Both the position numbers and the translations under genes were made by a program. Shown in pieces: positions 8,591 through 18,900 of a stretch of DNA of 64,000 nt. Source of the DNA: Endozoicomonas sp. SCSIO W0465. Its GTDB lineage: Bacteria; Pseudomonadota; Gammaproteobacteria; Pseudomonadales; Endozoicomonadaceae. The stretch is taken from NCBI RefSeq assembly GCF_023716865.1, contig NZ_CP092417.1:6116001-6180000 (forward strand), written 5' to 3'. Below the pieces are notes generated by a model that was given only the letters and a program-made list of their open reading frames with translations, ran no database searches and was not told the DNA's origin. Every line of letters starts with the position of its first letter. Within the stretch, counting starts at the first letter, position 1.

Positions 8591-9890
8591 CCTGATTACC
8601 ACTGATCGTACGTCATGACACAGGGAAAGATAATTTAAGAATATACGTGCAGCTTTTCATTCTTTATGTCTATAACCCGGTAAAGAAATAATAGAACCTC
8701 TCCAGTATTACCGGTGGAGCAGGCATCATGACGGCTTGTTCTCCAGATTATCAACTAAATTCGGTTTCATAACCGCTCCGAACAAGCAAAGACCCACATC
8801 ATCATTCGAAATAATGATATTAATACGTCAACTGACTTTCAATTATCGGTTGATGGCTAACCCGGTTTCCACTGGACGTCTGGCAGTTTGAGAAGTCGAT
8901 CCGGCATCGGTGCTGTATTGACTGCAGCCCGACCTAGCCTTGAGATCATTGAAGGCATATCAAAACGCCGGTTAAACCGATAGTTGAACTCTGATAGATA
9001 ACGGCCCAGATGCTTGGGGTCGAGCTTATGGTAAGTACCGGTAATCGCTGTTTTCACGTTTCCCAGCATGGTATTTACCCAGGTGAACAACTCATTCTCC
9101 ATGGATGCATGCCCACCACCGGTAATGATGGCTGTGTGCTGGCATCCGGCATCTTCAATACCCCGGAAACAGGACAAGCCATCGCTGACGGCCCGGACAC
9201 CCTTTTTCAGGGCATGTTCTGCCCACTCCTGAATGGTTTTTCGCCGGAAGTTATCAACGGCATTGAACTTCATGTAGATAGGGTGGTTATCAGCATCTGT
9301 CTGAACTGCGGCCACGAAGGGGGCTTTGTTCTCTGAGCCTCTGCCCCGGCGGCCTCCGTGGCGCTCTCCGCCCCAATAGGCGTCATCAATCTGAACAAAA
9401 CCACTCAACTGCCAGCTGTTATCTCTTTCCATCATGACCTGCATGAGTTTGTGTTTCATGCGCAATGCGGCATTGTAGGAAATGCCAAGTTGTCGATGAA
9501 GCGTCAGGCAAGAAATCCCCGCTTTATTCTGGGTGACGAGATAGATACCCAGAAACCAGGTAGCTAGAGGCAGCTTTGTTGAGTCAAAGATAGTGTTACT
9601 GGTAAGCGAGGTTTGGCAACGGCAGCAATTGCACTGGAATTCAGCTTTCCGGTGAAGCTTGCAGAAACTGCGGGAGCCACACTTCGGGCATTGGAAGCCA
9701 TCTGGCCAGCGCCAAGAGGACAGCGCGTTCTCACACTGCTCTTCACTGCCGTAATTAGCCAGAAATTGCATAATGCCAAGGCCTTTTTGGAACTGAATGG
9801 TGTTTTTACACATCAGTTTTACCTCCAAAACACATGACTATCGACGTTTATTATAGCAGCTGGCTCACGACGTAGGGTCGGTGGATCAGG
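8591..9890 (-). mobile_element. IS1595-type element A, copy 2 (1300 bp)
   Basis: Ends CCTGATTACCACTGATCGTA and (reversed) CCTGATCCACCGACCCTA; this right end lacks two bases (TA) found in the other copies. A perfect 8-bp duplication AAAAATTA flanks it (8583-8590 and 9891-9898). It is inserted in the left non-coding end of the ISNCY element. Confidence 0.93.
8857..9813 (-). CDS. IS1595-family transposase A
   Basis: Intact 318-aa transposase, almost identical to the copy at 29992-30948. The ATG at 9813 (MCKNTIQFQ) was chosen over an in-frame TTG five codons upstream because a strong ribosome site, GGAGGT, lies 7 bases before it. It has an N-terminal zinc ribbon (CPKCGS, CNCCRC) and a DDE-type core with IDDAYWGGERHGG, VSDGLSC and the NTMLGNVK / HLGRYLSEF terminal block typical of IS1595. 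Confidence 0.93.
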   Translation of the reverse strand: MCKNTIQFQKGLGIMQFLANYGSEEQCENALSSWRWPDGFQCPKCGSRSFCKLHRKAEFQCNCCRCQTSLTSNTIFDSTKLPLATWFLGIYLVTQNKAGISCLTLHRQLGISYNAALRMKHKLMQVMMERDNSWQLSGFVQIDDAYWGGERHGGRRGRGSENKAPFVAAVQTDADNHPIYMKFNAVDNFRRKTIQEWAEHALKKGVRAVSDGLSCFRGIEDAGCQHTAIITGGGHASMENELFTWVNTMLGNVKTAITGTYHKLDPKHLGRYLSEFNYRFNRRFDMPSMISRLGRAAVNTAPMPDRLLKLPDVQWKPG

Positions 9891-9979
9891 AAAAATTAAG
9901 TGGAGCCCTACTGCTATCTGGCGACTAAACTTCCCAAGAGCAAGAAACATAAGGGATTGCCAAAAACAGAGGACTCCAA

Positions 9980-11341
9980 ATGCGCAAAAAACGCAACCCG
10001 CAGTGTAGTATGGAACTCCATTACGTACCTCATGAAATCTGCTCCCAGCTTTCCGGTATCTCGCAATGGCTTGACGCCCATCCACAGTTCAATGACTGGA
10101 TTTATGAGGACTTAAGTTCTGGTGATAAACAGAACACTGGGCGGAACGGACTATCAGCAGAATCCGTTCTTCGTGCGGCACTCCTGAAACAGTATTTGAA
10201 TTGTGATTATGACTACTTGTCGTTTGTTTTGATGGACTCCATGCTCTTTCGAGACTTTTGTCGCCTCGAACCAAACCAGCGCCCCAGTCGCTCCAGTTTG
10301 CATGGGCTCATCAGCCTTCTTACTGCATCTACATGGGAACGGATTAATAACTGTCAGCTAATGACCGCTAAAGATCAGGGTATTGAAAAAGGGCGCACTG
10401 TGGCTATTGACAGCACAGTCACCGAATCGGATATCAAACCTCCTTGCGACAGTGATCTTTTAGCCAGTTCCGTTAAAGAAATTTGTCGGCTGCTGGAACG
10501 GGGACAAACACTGACAGCGACACCGCTTTATGAATATACCCATCACAACCGAGCCGTAAAAGATGCGGCCAGAAAATGCATCTACGCTGGCAAAGAAGAG
10601 CGGCATCAGCATTATAAAAAACTGCTGCAGTTGACCCGAAAATCCCGGAAGGTACTTATCGAAGCTACTGTCACGCTAGCAAACGCCCGTCAGCAGGGGC
10701 AGTGTCTCCTGGCTGATGATGCCGACAAGTGGCAGGCCGATGTGGATCACCTGTTACCCCTGGTGGATGCAATAGTCTCCCAGACAGAGCGCAGGGTCTT
10801 TAAGGGTGAAAAGGTGCCAGCCCAGGAAAAAGTGGTTAGCCTGTATGAACCCCATACGGATATCATCGTAAAAGACAGGCGGCAAGTACAGTATGGCCAT
10901 AAACTGAACCTGGTTCAGGGAAAAAGTCGATTGATCCTGGACCTGGTTATTGAGGAAGGTAACCCAGCGGATTCGGACCAATTCATTCCGATGATGGAAA
11001 GACAAAAAGAAATTTATGGTCGTGTACCTCGCCAGACAAGCGGTGACGGCGGATACGCGTGTCGCGCTAATTTGGAAAAAGCCAAGGCCATGGGAATCAG
11101 CGATGTAGCTTTTAATAAGAAGCGCGGACTTGAAGTCGAAGAGATGACTAAAAGTCAGTATGTGTATAAAACGCTCTTTCGCTTCCGGGCAGGTATTGAA
11201 GCGGGAATTTCGTGGCTAAAGAGATGTTTTGGGCTATCACGTTGCCACTGCAAGGGTTCTGAGCGTTTTGATTCTCATTGCTGGTTATCGGTGGTCTGTT
11301 ACAACCTGGTGATTCTGGCCAGACACCCGGCACCATCCTGA
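9980..11341 (+). CDS. ISNCY-type transposase (DDE)
   Basis: Intact 453-aa transposase. The N-terminal part (about residues 1-110) is the DUF772-like helical region seen in IS5/IS1182/ISNCY transposases (LSAESVLRAALLKQY). The catalytic core has VAIDSTVTESDIKPP (first Asp), TSGDGGYACR (second Asp) and the C-terminal Glu region FRFRAGIEAGISWLKRCFGL. The ATG is preceded by GAGG at suitable spacing. The nested IS1595-type element lies upstream, outside the gene. Family assignment is from motif memory; sequence similarity would settle the exact group. Confidence 0.85.
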   Translation: MRKKRNPQCSMELHYVPHEICSQLSGISQWLDAHPQFNDWIYEDLSSGDKQNTGRNGLSAESVLRAALLKQYLNCDYDYLSFVLMDSMLFRDFCRLEPNQRPSRSSLHGLISLLTASTWERINNCQLMTAKDQGIEKGRTVAIDSTVTESDIKPPCDSDLLASSVKEICRLLERGQTLTATPLYEYTHHNRAVKDAARKCIYAGKEERHQHYKKLLQLTRKSRKVLIEATVTLANARQQGQCLLADDADKWQADVDHLLPLVDAIVSQTERRVFKGEKVPAQEKVVSLYEPHTDIIVKDRRQVQYGHKLNLVQGKSRLILDLVIEEGNPADSDQFIPMMERQKEIYGRVPRQTSGDGGYACRANLEKAKAMGISDVAFNKKRGLEVEEMTKSQYVYKTLFRFRAGIEAGISWLKRCFGLSRCHCKGSERFDSHCWLSVVCYNLVILARHPAPS

Positions 11342-11543
11342 TAGCCACCTCCACGCTACATGAAAGTACCTTTCCAGCATGGTGGGAGGATGTTTTCTGC
11401 CTGCTTTTCGCGTTTTTCTCCAATATCCGTCCCAGATTAGAGAAAAAAAGGGAAGAGTTTTTGCGGCTCTCTGGAATTTCAGGAAATATCAAAACGCACG
11501 TACAATCTAATTATGATTGCCTGATGCGTTTTTGGACGAGAAC

Positions 11544-11763
11544 TAGATAGTATCTATTAATAAGTCCGAATTATTGTCTGGTTCTTGGCAGAAGCGACAA
11601 CATTTGATGGGACACTAGGCAGGTTAGTCATCATTTAAGATATGGCAAATTTTCTATGGTTTTTTATCTGTACGTAAGTACATAAAAAATGAAATCACAT
11701 AGTTTCCAGCCTCCTGGAAGACTTCCGGTGTTTGTCAATAGAGCTTTCATAACCCTGGTGTAT
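11544..11763. other. Non-coding interval between IS elements
   Basis: About 220 bp with no open frame of note. It does not continue the TonB receptor interrupted at 8534, so the 5' part of that gene was lost or moved before the ISNCY element arrived, or the true junction lies elsewhere. Confidence 0.5.
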
Positions 11764-12872
11764 GGCTAAGTTACCGTTAATGGTTGAATCAGCTAAACTC
11801 CCATAAAATCTACGTTGTAGGGGAGTGATATGCAATCTGAACTCTTCCAGAATTTTATTGATTCCATTTCAACATTAACCAGTGAACAGCGAGACATTCT
11901 TAACAACTCGCTCCTTAGTACTCAAATAGAGGTTACCGAGGTAGTAGAAACCACTGACTCTGAACCTGTTTACAGTGAATCTATACCCAATAACGATAAT
12001 GCAACACCTGACGTAGAAAAGAGCATACTTGCCCAATTTGCCGAAAACCCCAGGTGCCCCAAATGCAAAAGCCATAGCGTTGGTCGCTGGGGCATACGAA
12101 ATGGCCAACAGCGCTACCACTGCAAGACTTGCGACTCAACGTTTAACGCCTTTAGTGGAACGCCTTTGGCAAGGCTCAGGCACCCTGAAAAATGGAACAA
12201 GTACCTCGCAGGTATGACTCACTCTATGGTCTTGCGACCAGCTGCTGCTGAGAATGCCATTGACTTGAAAACTGCGTTCCGCTGGCGTCACCGCTTTCTT
12301 GAAGTGATTAATAATGATCAAGCAGAAGAGCTTTGTGGCATTACTGAGCTTGATGAAACATTTTTCCGTGAATCCTTCAAAGGGCAAAGAGAAGGCCTTC
12401 CACGGCCAACCCGAAAGCGGGGTAATGATCCCAACAAAGCCCGAAAAGTCCCGGTAATGGTGGCTCGGGACCGTAATCGAAATACCGTTGACGGTGTATT
12501 AGAAAACGAAAGTGCTAATGAATTGTGCAGGCATTTAAATGGCCGCATATCGATACAGGCCACGGTCTGTGCGGATGCACACCTCGCTCACGAAAAACTT
12601 GCTGACAAGCTTGGATTTGTCTTCAAGGAGCTGGTGACATCAGCAGGTCAACATGTTGTTGAAGGCATCTACCACATCCAGACTGTAAATTCTTATCACA
12701 GTCATTTAAAACGCTGGATTGGCGGCGTATTCCAAGGGGTTGCAACTCGTTACCTTCCCCATTATCTGGCCTGGAGGCGAGAACTGACGGCAGCAAAAAA
12801 ATTAACTGTTGGCCGGTTGATCAGCAGAATTACTGAACATTGGTGCTTCCAACCATTAACGGTAACTTAGCC
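11764..12872 (+). mobile_element. IS1595-type element B, copy 2 (1109 bp)
   Basis: Perfect terminal repeats beginning GGCTAAGTTACCG at both ends, flanked by the 9-bp direct repeat CTGGTGTAT (11755-11763 and 12873-12881). Same length as copies 1 and 3. It is inserted in non-coding DNA. Confidence 0.95.
11830..12870 (+). CDS. IS1595-family transposase B
   Basis: Intact 346-aa transposase, same as the gene at 3754-4794: zinc ribbon (CPKCKS ... CKTCDS), catalytic ELDETFF and CADAHLAHE, and the TVNSYHSHLKRW block. AGGGGAGTGAT precedes the ATG. Confidence 0.92.
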   Translation: MQSELFQNFIDSISTLTSEQRDILNNSLLSTQIEVTEVVETTDSEPVYSESIPNNDNATPDVEKSILAQFAENPRCPKCKSHSVGRWGIRNGQQRYHCKTCDSTFNAFSGTPLARLRHPEKWNKYLAGMTHSMVLRPAAAENAIDLKTAFRWRHRFLEVINNDQAEELCGITELDETFFRESFKGQREGLPRPTRKRGNDPNKARKVPVMVARDRNRNTVDGVLENESANELCRHLNGRISIQATVCADAHLAHEKLADKLGFVFKELVTSAGQHVVEGIYHIQTVNSYHSHLKRWIGGVFQGVATRYLPHYLAWRRELTAAKKLTVGRLISRITEHWCFQPLTVT

Positions 12873-12881
12873 CTGGTGTAT

Positions 12882-13606
12882 CGTGTTGATTTGCACTATC
12901 CCGGACCTCTCCGGGCCTTGCAGATACGGATAACATCCCGGTAGAAGAATGAGTTTTCTGGCCCGGTTGGTACAAAGCAGCAACAAAATAATGCCGCTGA
13001 TTACTGGGTGATTAGTTTCCACTGGCCTTAATAGATACTGCCCATCAAGCTGGTCATGACAAAGAGCAGGTTATTGGTCAGGATATCGGGCATCAGCTCA
13101 TTTCACTGCCGTTCATGGCCACGATGTCAGACGCTCGGTTATCACTACAAACTCGGTTTTATTGACGTAGATCAATTCTTTTAGTTCGGTAAATACGTAA
13201 TCTATGTCTGTCCATTGAGTGATTGCCGAAGTCGATAGCGATTGTTTCGGGGCCTGGTAATAAAAACACTAAATACTCACTCTTTGTCTAAGAATAAATA
13301 CCACCCCAATAATAATAAAAACCGCATACAGCTGATGGATCAGCAATTGCAGCCTTGCTTTTGGCGAGGTTGTTTATTGTTACCTACGGGAGAGTCAGCA
13401 GTGTTTCCCGTATTCAGGCGGATAGGATGATACGTCACTGTGCGTAAAATAATAACCTCAACCTATAGGCCAGGGCCTTGGGTTGAGTGAAGCACTGCGC
13501 CAGGGAACAGGTGTTCTGGTATCACAGTGACGTGAACCAATGGAAGCCTCAAAAAACCAGGCAGGATGCACTGGAAACTCCAACGACGCTGTTCGTTCTC
13601 TACGGT
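12882..13606. other. Non-coding region (~725 bp) with possible FNR-type site
   Basis: No convincing gene; short open frames have no family signature. The segment contains TTGACGTAGATCAA (13162-13175), close to the FNR/ANR consensus TTGAT-N4-ATCAA, but no gene starts within 600 bp downstream on the plus strand. It may be the promoter region of a gene lost by rearrangement. The last part (from about 13440) may be a transcribed non-coding RNA, since a strong terminator follows. Confidence 0.4.
13162..13175. promoter_or_regulatory. Possible FNR/ANR box
   Basis: TTGACGTAGATCAA is a palindrome-like 14-mer with one mismatch to the FNR consensus. FNR-type regulators control anaerobic genes in gammaproteobacteria. 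No target gene is evident next to it. Confidence 0.3.
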
Positions 13607-13633
13607 CCCCGCTTTATGCGGGGCTTTTGTTTT
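13607..13633 (+). terminator. Rho-independent terminator
   Basis: CCCCGC, a 5-base loop (TTTAT), GCGGGG, then CTTTTGTTTT. It is a strong intrinsic terminator on the plus strand with no protein gene directly upstream, which suggests a small RNA or a lost gene ending here. Confidence 0.7.
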
Positions 13634-13803
13634 GCTCAGATCAACGCCAAGAAAAGTAACCTGACCCTCAATTCTTTTCCTTTTCTCATTTACGCACCCA
13701 TTTAGATCATGCATGAACGTATAATGAATAAACGCTTAACGTGATATTAAGGTACAAAATTTATAATAACTGCTTTCCGATTATTATTTTTTGAAGCGTT
13801 ACC

Positions 13804-15219
13804 ATGTTTAAGCAGTTGTTGCACAACAAAAAGGTTTTGATTCTCCCTCTCGTCCTTGTCATTGCTGGCTGTGGCGGTGGCGATGGCAGTGGCGACGACG
13901 ACGTTTATTTCCCACCTCAGCCACCGACAATAACACCGATGCCGCAAGTGCTACCTAAAATTATTAACGGTGAACTGACCCGGTATGACCAAAACAGTGG
14001 CGACGGTGTTGTCGCTGGTTACTCGGTCTCTCTGGCTGGTATTAGTCTGAGCCGCTCTTCTGCTCCAGAGCTGCAGGTTGGCATGGTGCTTAAACTGACC
14101 ACTGACGGCAACAACAAGGTGCTCTCTGTCGTTTATGACGATATTATTCGTGCGCCCGTCACCGCAGTTGATAGGGAGAAAAAGAGCCTGACCGTGGCCG
14201 GTATGACCATTCTCACTGAAAACGCCCGCTGGGGTAATGGCCTGACTTTTGACACTGCTATCAGCGGTACATTAGTAGAAGTCAGTGGCTTCCTGATTGA
14301 TAGCACGACTATTCAGGCGACTTACATCGAGCAAGAGATTCACGAACTTGAACTGGCCGAAATTGAGGGCGTAGTGACCGGGGTAGACAGTGTTGCAAAA
14401 ACCTTCAAGCTCGGCAGCATAATCGTCGACTACAGCAAATTCTACGCACCCGACATGATTGTTAATGGTCTCTGGGTTGAAGTCACTGGCATTATTAATG
14501 GCATGGCCATGACTGCTGAGATGATCGATATCGACAACCCCGACTATGATGACATGACCACCATGGAACTGGAGGGCCGGGTTAGCTGGATCAGCACCAA
14601 TCTTGATCGCCTGCAACTCAACCATAACCGCTTTGTCACCCTGACTGCCAACACTCGCTTCAGGAATTTGGCCAACGCAGCAGCTATCAAAACCGGTATG
14701 CTGTTGGAAATTGACGGTACCTGGGACAGTGCAACCAATAGTCTCGCTGCTCAACGGGTTGAGCTCGACAATGATGATGGTTATTTCGGCCCAACTGGGC
14801 CTTCCGGACCGACTGGCCCGACATTTGCCCGCCCTGAGTTTAATCTTGAGGGAAAAGCCTTCTACGACAGTACAACCGACACCATCGAAGTGAACGGTTT
14901 TTCATTCACGCCAACCCTGATGATGGAAAACGAACTCTATAACATGCCTTATCAGAACCTGAATGGCGACAGAGTCTCTCTTTCTGGCCTGACCCAAAAC
15001 AGCCAAAACCTGCTGCTGGAGATCGAGCATGAAAATTATGATGGTACAATCGAACTGAAAGGGAAGGTGACTCAGTCTGAAGCCGGGCAAAAGAATGTGT
15101 GGGGCTATACCGCAACCGACGGCAGTCTTCCACAAGAGCTCGGTACCTATGTGGATGTTGAATGCCATCTTGATACACCCACAGGACTGACGGTTTCAGG
15201 CTGTCACTATGACGACTAA
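13804..15219 (+). CDS. Lipoprotein with DUF5666-like repeats
   Basis: A 471-aa protein with a lipoprotein signal: basic N-terminus, hydrophobic core, and lipobox VIAGC with Cys23, followed by a Gly/Asp-rich linker (GGGDGSGDDD). The body consists of several repeated ~70-90 residue beta-rich modules with the pattern GxVxxV(D)...V..LxV.....T.....G..V.V.G, as in DUF5666 proteins. A Gly/Pro-rich segment (GPTGPSGPTGP) lies near residue 325. It is likely anchored in the outer or inner membrane facing the periplasm. The function is unknown. The gene is complete and flanked by non-coding DNA, so it appears monocistronic. Confidence 0.8.
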   Translation: MFKQLLHNKKVLILPLVLVIAGCGGGDGSGDDDVYFPPQPPTITPMPQVLPKIINGELTRYDQNSGDGVVAGYSVSLAGISLSRSSAPELQVGMVLKLTTDGNNKVLSVVYDDIIRAPVTAVDREKKSLTVAGMTILTENARWGNGLTFDTAISGTLVEVSGFLIDSTTIQATYIEQEIHELELAEIEGVVTGVDSVAKTFKLGSIIVDYSKFYAPDMIVNGLWVEVTGIINGMAMTAEMIDIDNPDYDDMTTMELEGRVSWISTNLDRLQLNHNRFVTLTANTRFRNLANAAAIKTGMLLEIDGTWDSATNSLAAQRVELDNDDGYFGPTGPSGPTGPTFARPEFNLEGKAFYDSTTDTIEVNGFSFTPTLMMENELYNMPYQNLNGDRVSLSGLTQNSQNLLLEIEHENYDGTIELKGKVTQSEAGQKNVWGYTATDGSLPQELGTYVDVECHLDTPTGLTVSGCHYDD

Positions 15220-15982
15220 CCGCTGCTATTCTTAACCAACGTTAACGCTGCCAACCGTCAGCGTCAGCAGTTTCAGCAAGCATTGCCTGGTGTAAAATGA
15301 ATGTCGTAACTAATAGGATGATAAGACAGACTCTGAAAATAATTATTTCCCACTTCGGGATTTGTGGCTGCTGGAACCGATATAGAACATACTGTGTTCA
15401 AGATTTCCTTTATCTAAAAGCTGAACAATATCACCCCACTTTAAGTCTTTTTCATTGAACGGTAAGAGTGAAGCGAATGGAAGATTTTCATACCAGTCAA
15501 GAAAGTCAATATCTTCTTGCTTATCCATTCCAAAGGCTAAATAGTTTGCAAAGTGGTGGCAGTTCCCGGAAAATACACATCCTTTATCCTCAGGCACTGT
15601 AACCTTGCATAACTTTTGAAAGCTATATGTAAAAATATTAGAGAGCCTTGTCACTGCTTCATTCCACGTATTCGGCTGCTGTTGATTATCCTCTGGTATT
15701 CTTAAGCTGCAATTATGATTCAAAAGAGGAATGTCTGGATCAATTTTAAAATGTTTGCTTCCACCTAGTACAAAAGGAAAAACAACAGGATTTCGCTTCG
15801 ATTTTTTTATCTTAATGTACAACTCAGGAGAATCTAAAACCTGCAGTTGTTTTAAACATCTCGACTTTAGAGTCTGTATAAAACGATAATTCGGTCAGCT
15901 TTTTATAGTGAAGCAAGCCGAAATCAGTGAACTGTTTTTCCAAGTTCGTTATTACTTCCGTTTTTTGCCTAAAAGCCTTTAG

Positions 15983-18900
15983 TTATGCTGCTTCTGAATT
16001 ATCCGGTATTAACTGGTCGATCAGATCGCGAAAATTGAACTCATATTTTTGCTTATATCTGTTCCAGCCCTTGCGAATAGAGAACCTCGGAATAATTCCT
16101 GAAAGAGCAATTTTCATCATGCCTGCAGTGGTTGTATCCGGGCTTCTCCAGGGTATCCGAGAAATATTCAGACATGCCTGATTTTTACAAACGGTTAATA
16201 ACTGCAATAATGCATAGCCTGCCATTTTCAAATGCATCCATCGAAGCAGTGTTCGCAATTTCTGCTGCCATAAATGGCAACAGCCAAAAGCATGTTTGAG
16301 TTGGTGAAACATTGGCTCTACCGGCCATCTCCGGGAATAGGCACGAAGCACCTCCAGTCCCTCAAGTTCCGGATTGGTCGAGATGAATATTCTGCTTTCG
16401 GTCAGACCTTTGTCATTTTCAAAGCGACTCCAGACGACGCGTACTTCACGACCTTTAAGGAATCTGGCGCGACAGATCAGGGTACGATAACGTATTTTGC
16501 GAAATTTGCCGTACATCCATACTGTTGCTTTTTCTTCCGGCAGTTTCTTAACCTGTTCTGTCGTCATCTTGATGCCGTACTTTTTTGGGCGCCCTCGCTT
16601 CTTTACGGTGGGTGCTGGCGGCAAAGCATAGAGGGCCCGATTTGAAGGTATCTGACCAACAACTTCTATGTTCATTTCCAGAGCTGGCTTTATCAGTGTC
16701 CAGTTCATATACCAGCAATCGGTTAGCAGGCGTAGCACTCGATCCTTCACTTCATTGCGTACCACCCTGAGCATGGCCACGGCAATTTTCAGTTTGCTGG
16801 TGTTACCTGAAGCTGGTGTCGGAAATGAGATCACCGGTATGGCGGTAAATACTTCATCTGCAGCCCGCTCAAATATGATGGCCAGGGAAACCCAACACTG
16901 CCCCCAGATGTACGTCGGCCGATTGCGTTTCTTGCTGTGTTGATGATGTGTACGAATCGGGTAAGGGCCGGTCTTTCTCCAGCCCTCCCCACAGCACCCG
17001 GCATGCGGGTCCGCACCGGGCGGTTCAACGATGATGGTGAAACCTGATCCATAAGTCTTTCAATGAAACAAGCCCAATTTTCGCGAGGTAACTGTTATTC
17101 AGTGCCTGTTGTACCGCATAGGTTTTACTCAGACGGTAATACCCTTTGCTGCTGGCTGCGATCTTGGCGGCGTTAATTTTATCAACGCCTAACCTGACCA
17201 GATTCTTAAAACGGGTTTTCGGCTTGCGCCATTGCTTCAGAAAGCAGCAACGGATTCGCCGACGTATCCATTGATCCAGCAGGGGAATTGGTCGGTGATA
17301 TTCCGATAACCGGAAATACCCCATCCAACCCCGGATATATTGTGCCAATTTGCGTAACCGATGTTGCATTGAGACACCCCAGCGACGACTGGTCAACTTG
17401 AGTATCCGGTATTTGAATCGGTCCAGACACTTCTGGGCCCAGCGAACTTTCTTCCCTGTGAAGGTGAAACTCAGGAATTCGCTTTCTGTTGCTTTCACAA
17501 CTTTACTTTTCCGGGAGTTAATCTTCAGTTTCAATTTGCGTTCAATGAATTGGGTAATGCTGTGCATCACCCGATCCCCTGCACGCTGACTTTTGACGAG
17601 AATCACAAAATCATCACAGTATCTTGCAAAGCAATGACCCCGATATTCAAGCTCCTTGTCGAGTTCGTCGAGGACCACATTAGACAGCAAGGGTGATAAA
17701 GGCCCACCCTGTGGCATGCCAACCCTGGTCGGGTAGACATTGCCCTCAATCATGACACCGGAGCGCAGGTAGCTACCAATCAGTTTCAGAAGGCGTTTGT
17801 CGCGGACCTTACGGGAGACCCTCGACATCAAAACGTCGTGATTAACCGTATCAAAGAATTTACTCAGATCAACGTCAACAGCGTAATGAAGCCCCCGGTT
17901 GATCAACTGCTTAACCTGACGGACTCCGTCGTGTGCTGACCGTCCCGGTCGGTAGCCGAAGCTGTTTGGAGAGAAACCCGGATCAAAGACAGGGGTCAGC
18001 ACCTGCACAATGGCCTGCTGTATGACCCTATCCATCACGGTAGGGATTCCCAGCAAACGCTCACCGCCGTCCGGCTTTTCTATAACATGTCGGCGCACGG
18101 GTGATGGCTGGTAGGTTCCGTCCAATAAGGCTTGACGCACTGAAGGCCAATGCTGTTTGGCAAAGTCTGGATAAGCTTCAATAGTGACTCCATCAATACC
18201 CGGAGCACCCTTGTTGCTTTTGACCTGTTTCCATGCACTTGCCAGATTAGCCGGTTCAAGTACGCAATTTAGTAGATCATGGTTCAAAGCTGGTTAAAGA
18301 TTCTGTCGCCAAGTACGGTGAGTCGCCGGACGGCTGCATCGCCTTGAGGGAATCAGTCTCCTCTTTGTCGTCGATGTTCGGCCCTTCGCTAACGACTTCC
18401 CATCCGTTAATGGCTTCTGTCGTACAGCTACTATGGCCTCTGCTGACTTCTGTCCAATCACCACGCGGAGTTACCTCTGCTGGCGCTATTGGTTGCCATC
18501 GGGTTTGCTCGAACAGGATGATGAGACCTGTTCGCCGAGCCTGTTGTAACCAGTGGCTGAGAACTGGGAATTACCAATCGCATGTTGAACAGATCTCCCC
18601 GGATAAGGCTGACTCTTGATCACATCTCTCCAGCGCTGAACTGCCGGGCTATCTGCCAGGTTTTTACCCGATCCTGCAATTTCGCCCAGCCTTCCCATAC
18701 CACTAACCAGCCGGGCTGCCCTGTATGCTTTGAATCACCCCAACCACCAAGCCGAGCAATCGTTTGAAGCAGCCAAGTGACTGTTGGCGGCTTATCGGGC
18801 AACGCTTTTTTTTCATAGGTTAGCCAGAGAACCTGCCATTCATCATCACTGACCACCTCATTCGCGAGTGTTTTTTCACTCCAAAGCTTTCTGTCTTTGT

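Larger units (their letters stand above)
8535..11543 (+). mobile_element. ISNCY-type element with nested IS1595-type element A
   Basis: The outer ends are GTTCTCGTCCAAAAACACA (8535) and, reversed, GTTCTCGTCCAAAAACGCA (ending 11543), with the short direct repeat TAGATA on both sides (8529-8534 and 11544-11549). Removing the nested element 8591-9890 and its 8-bp TSD leaves about 1.7 kb containing one transposase gene. A truncated copy of the same transposase occupies 1-209. Confidence 0.8.
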
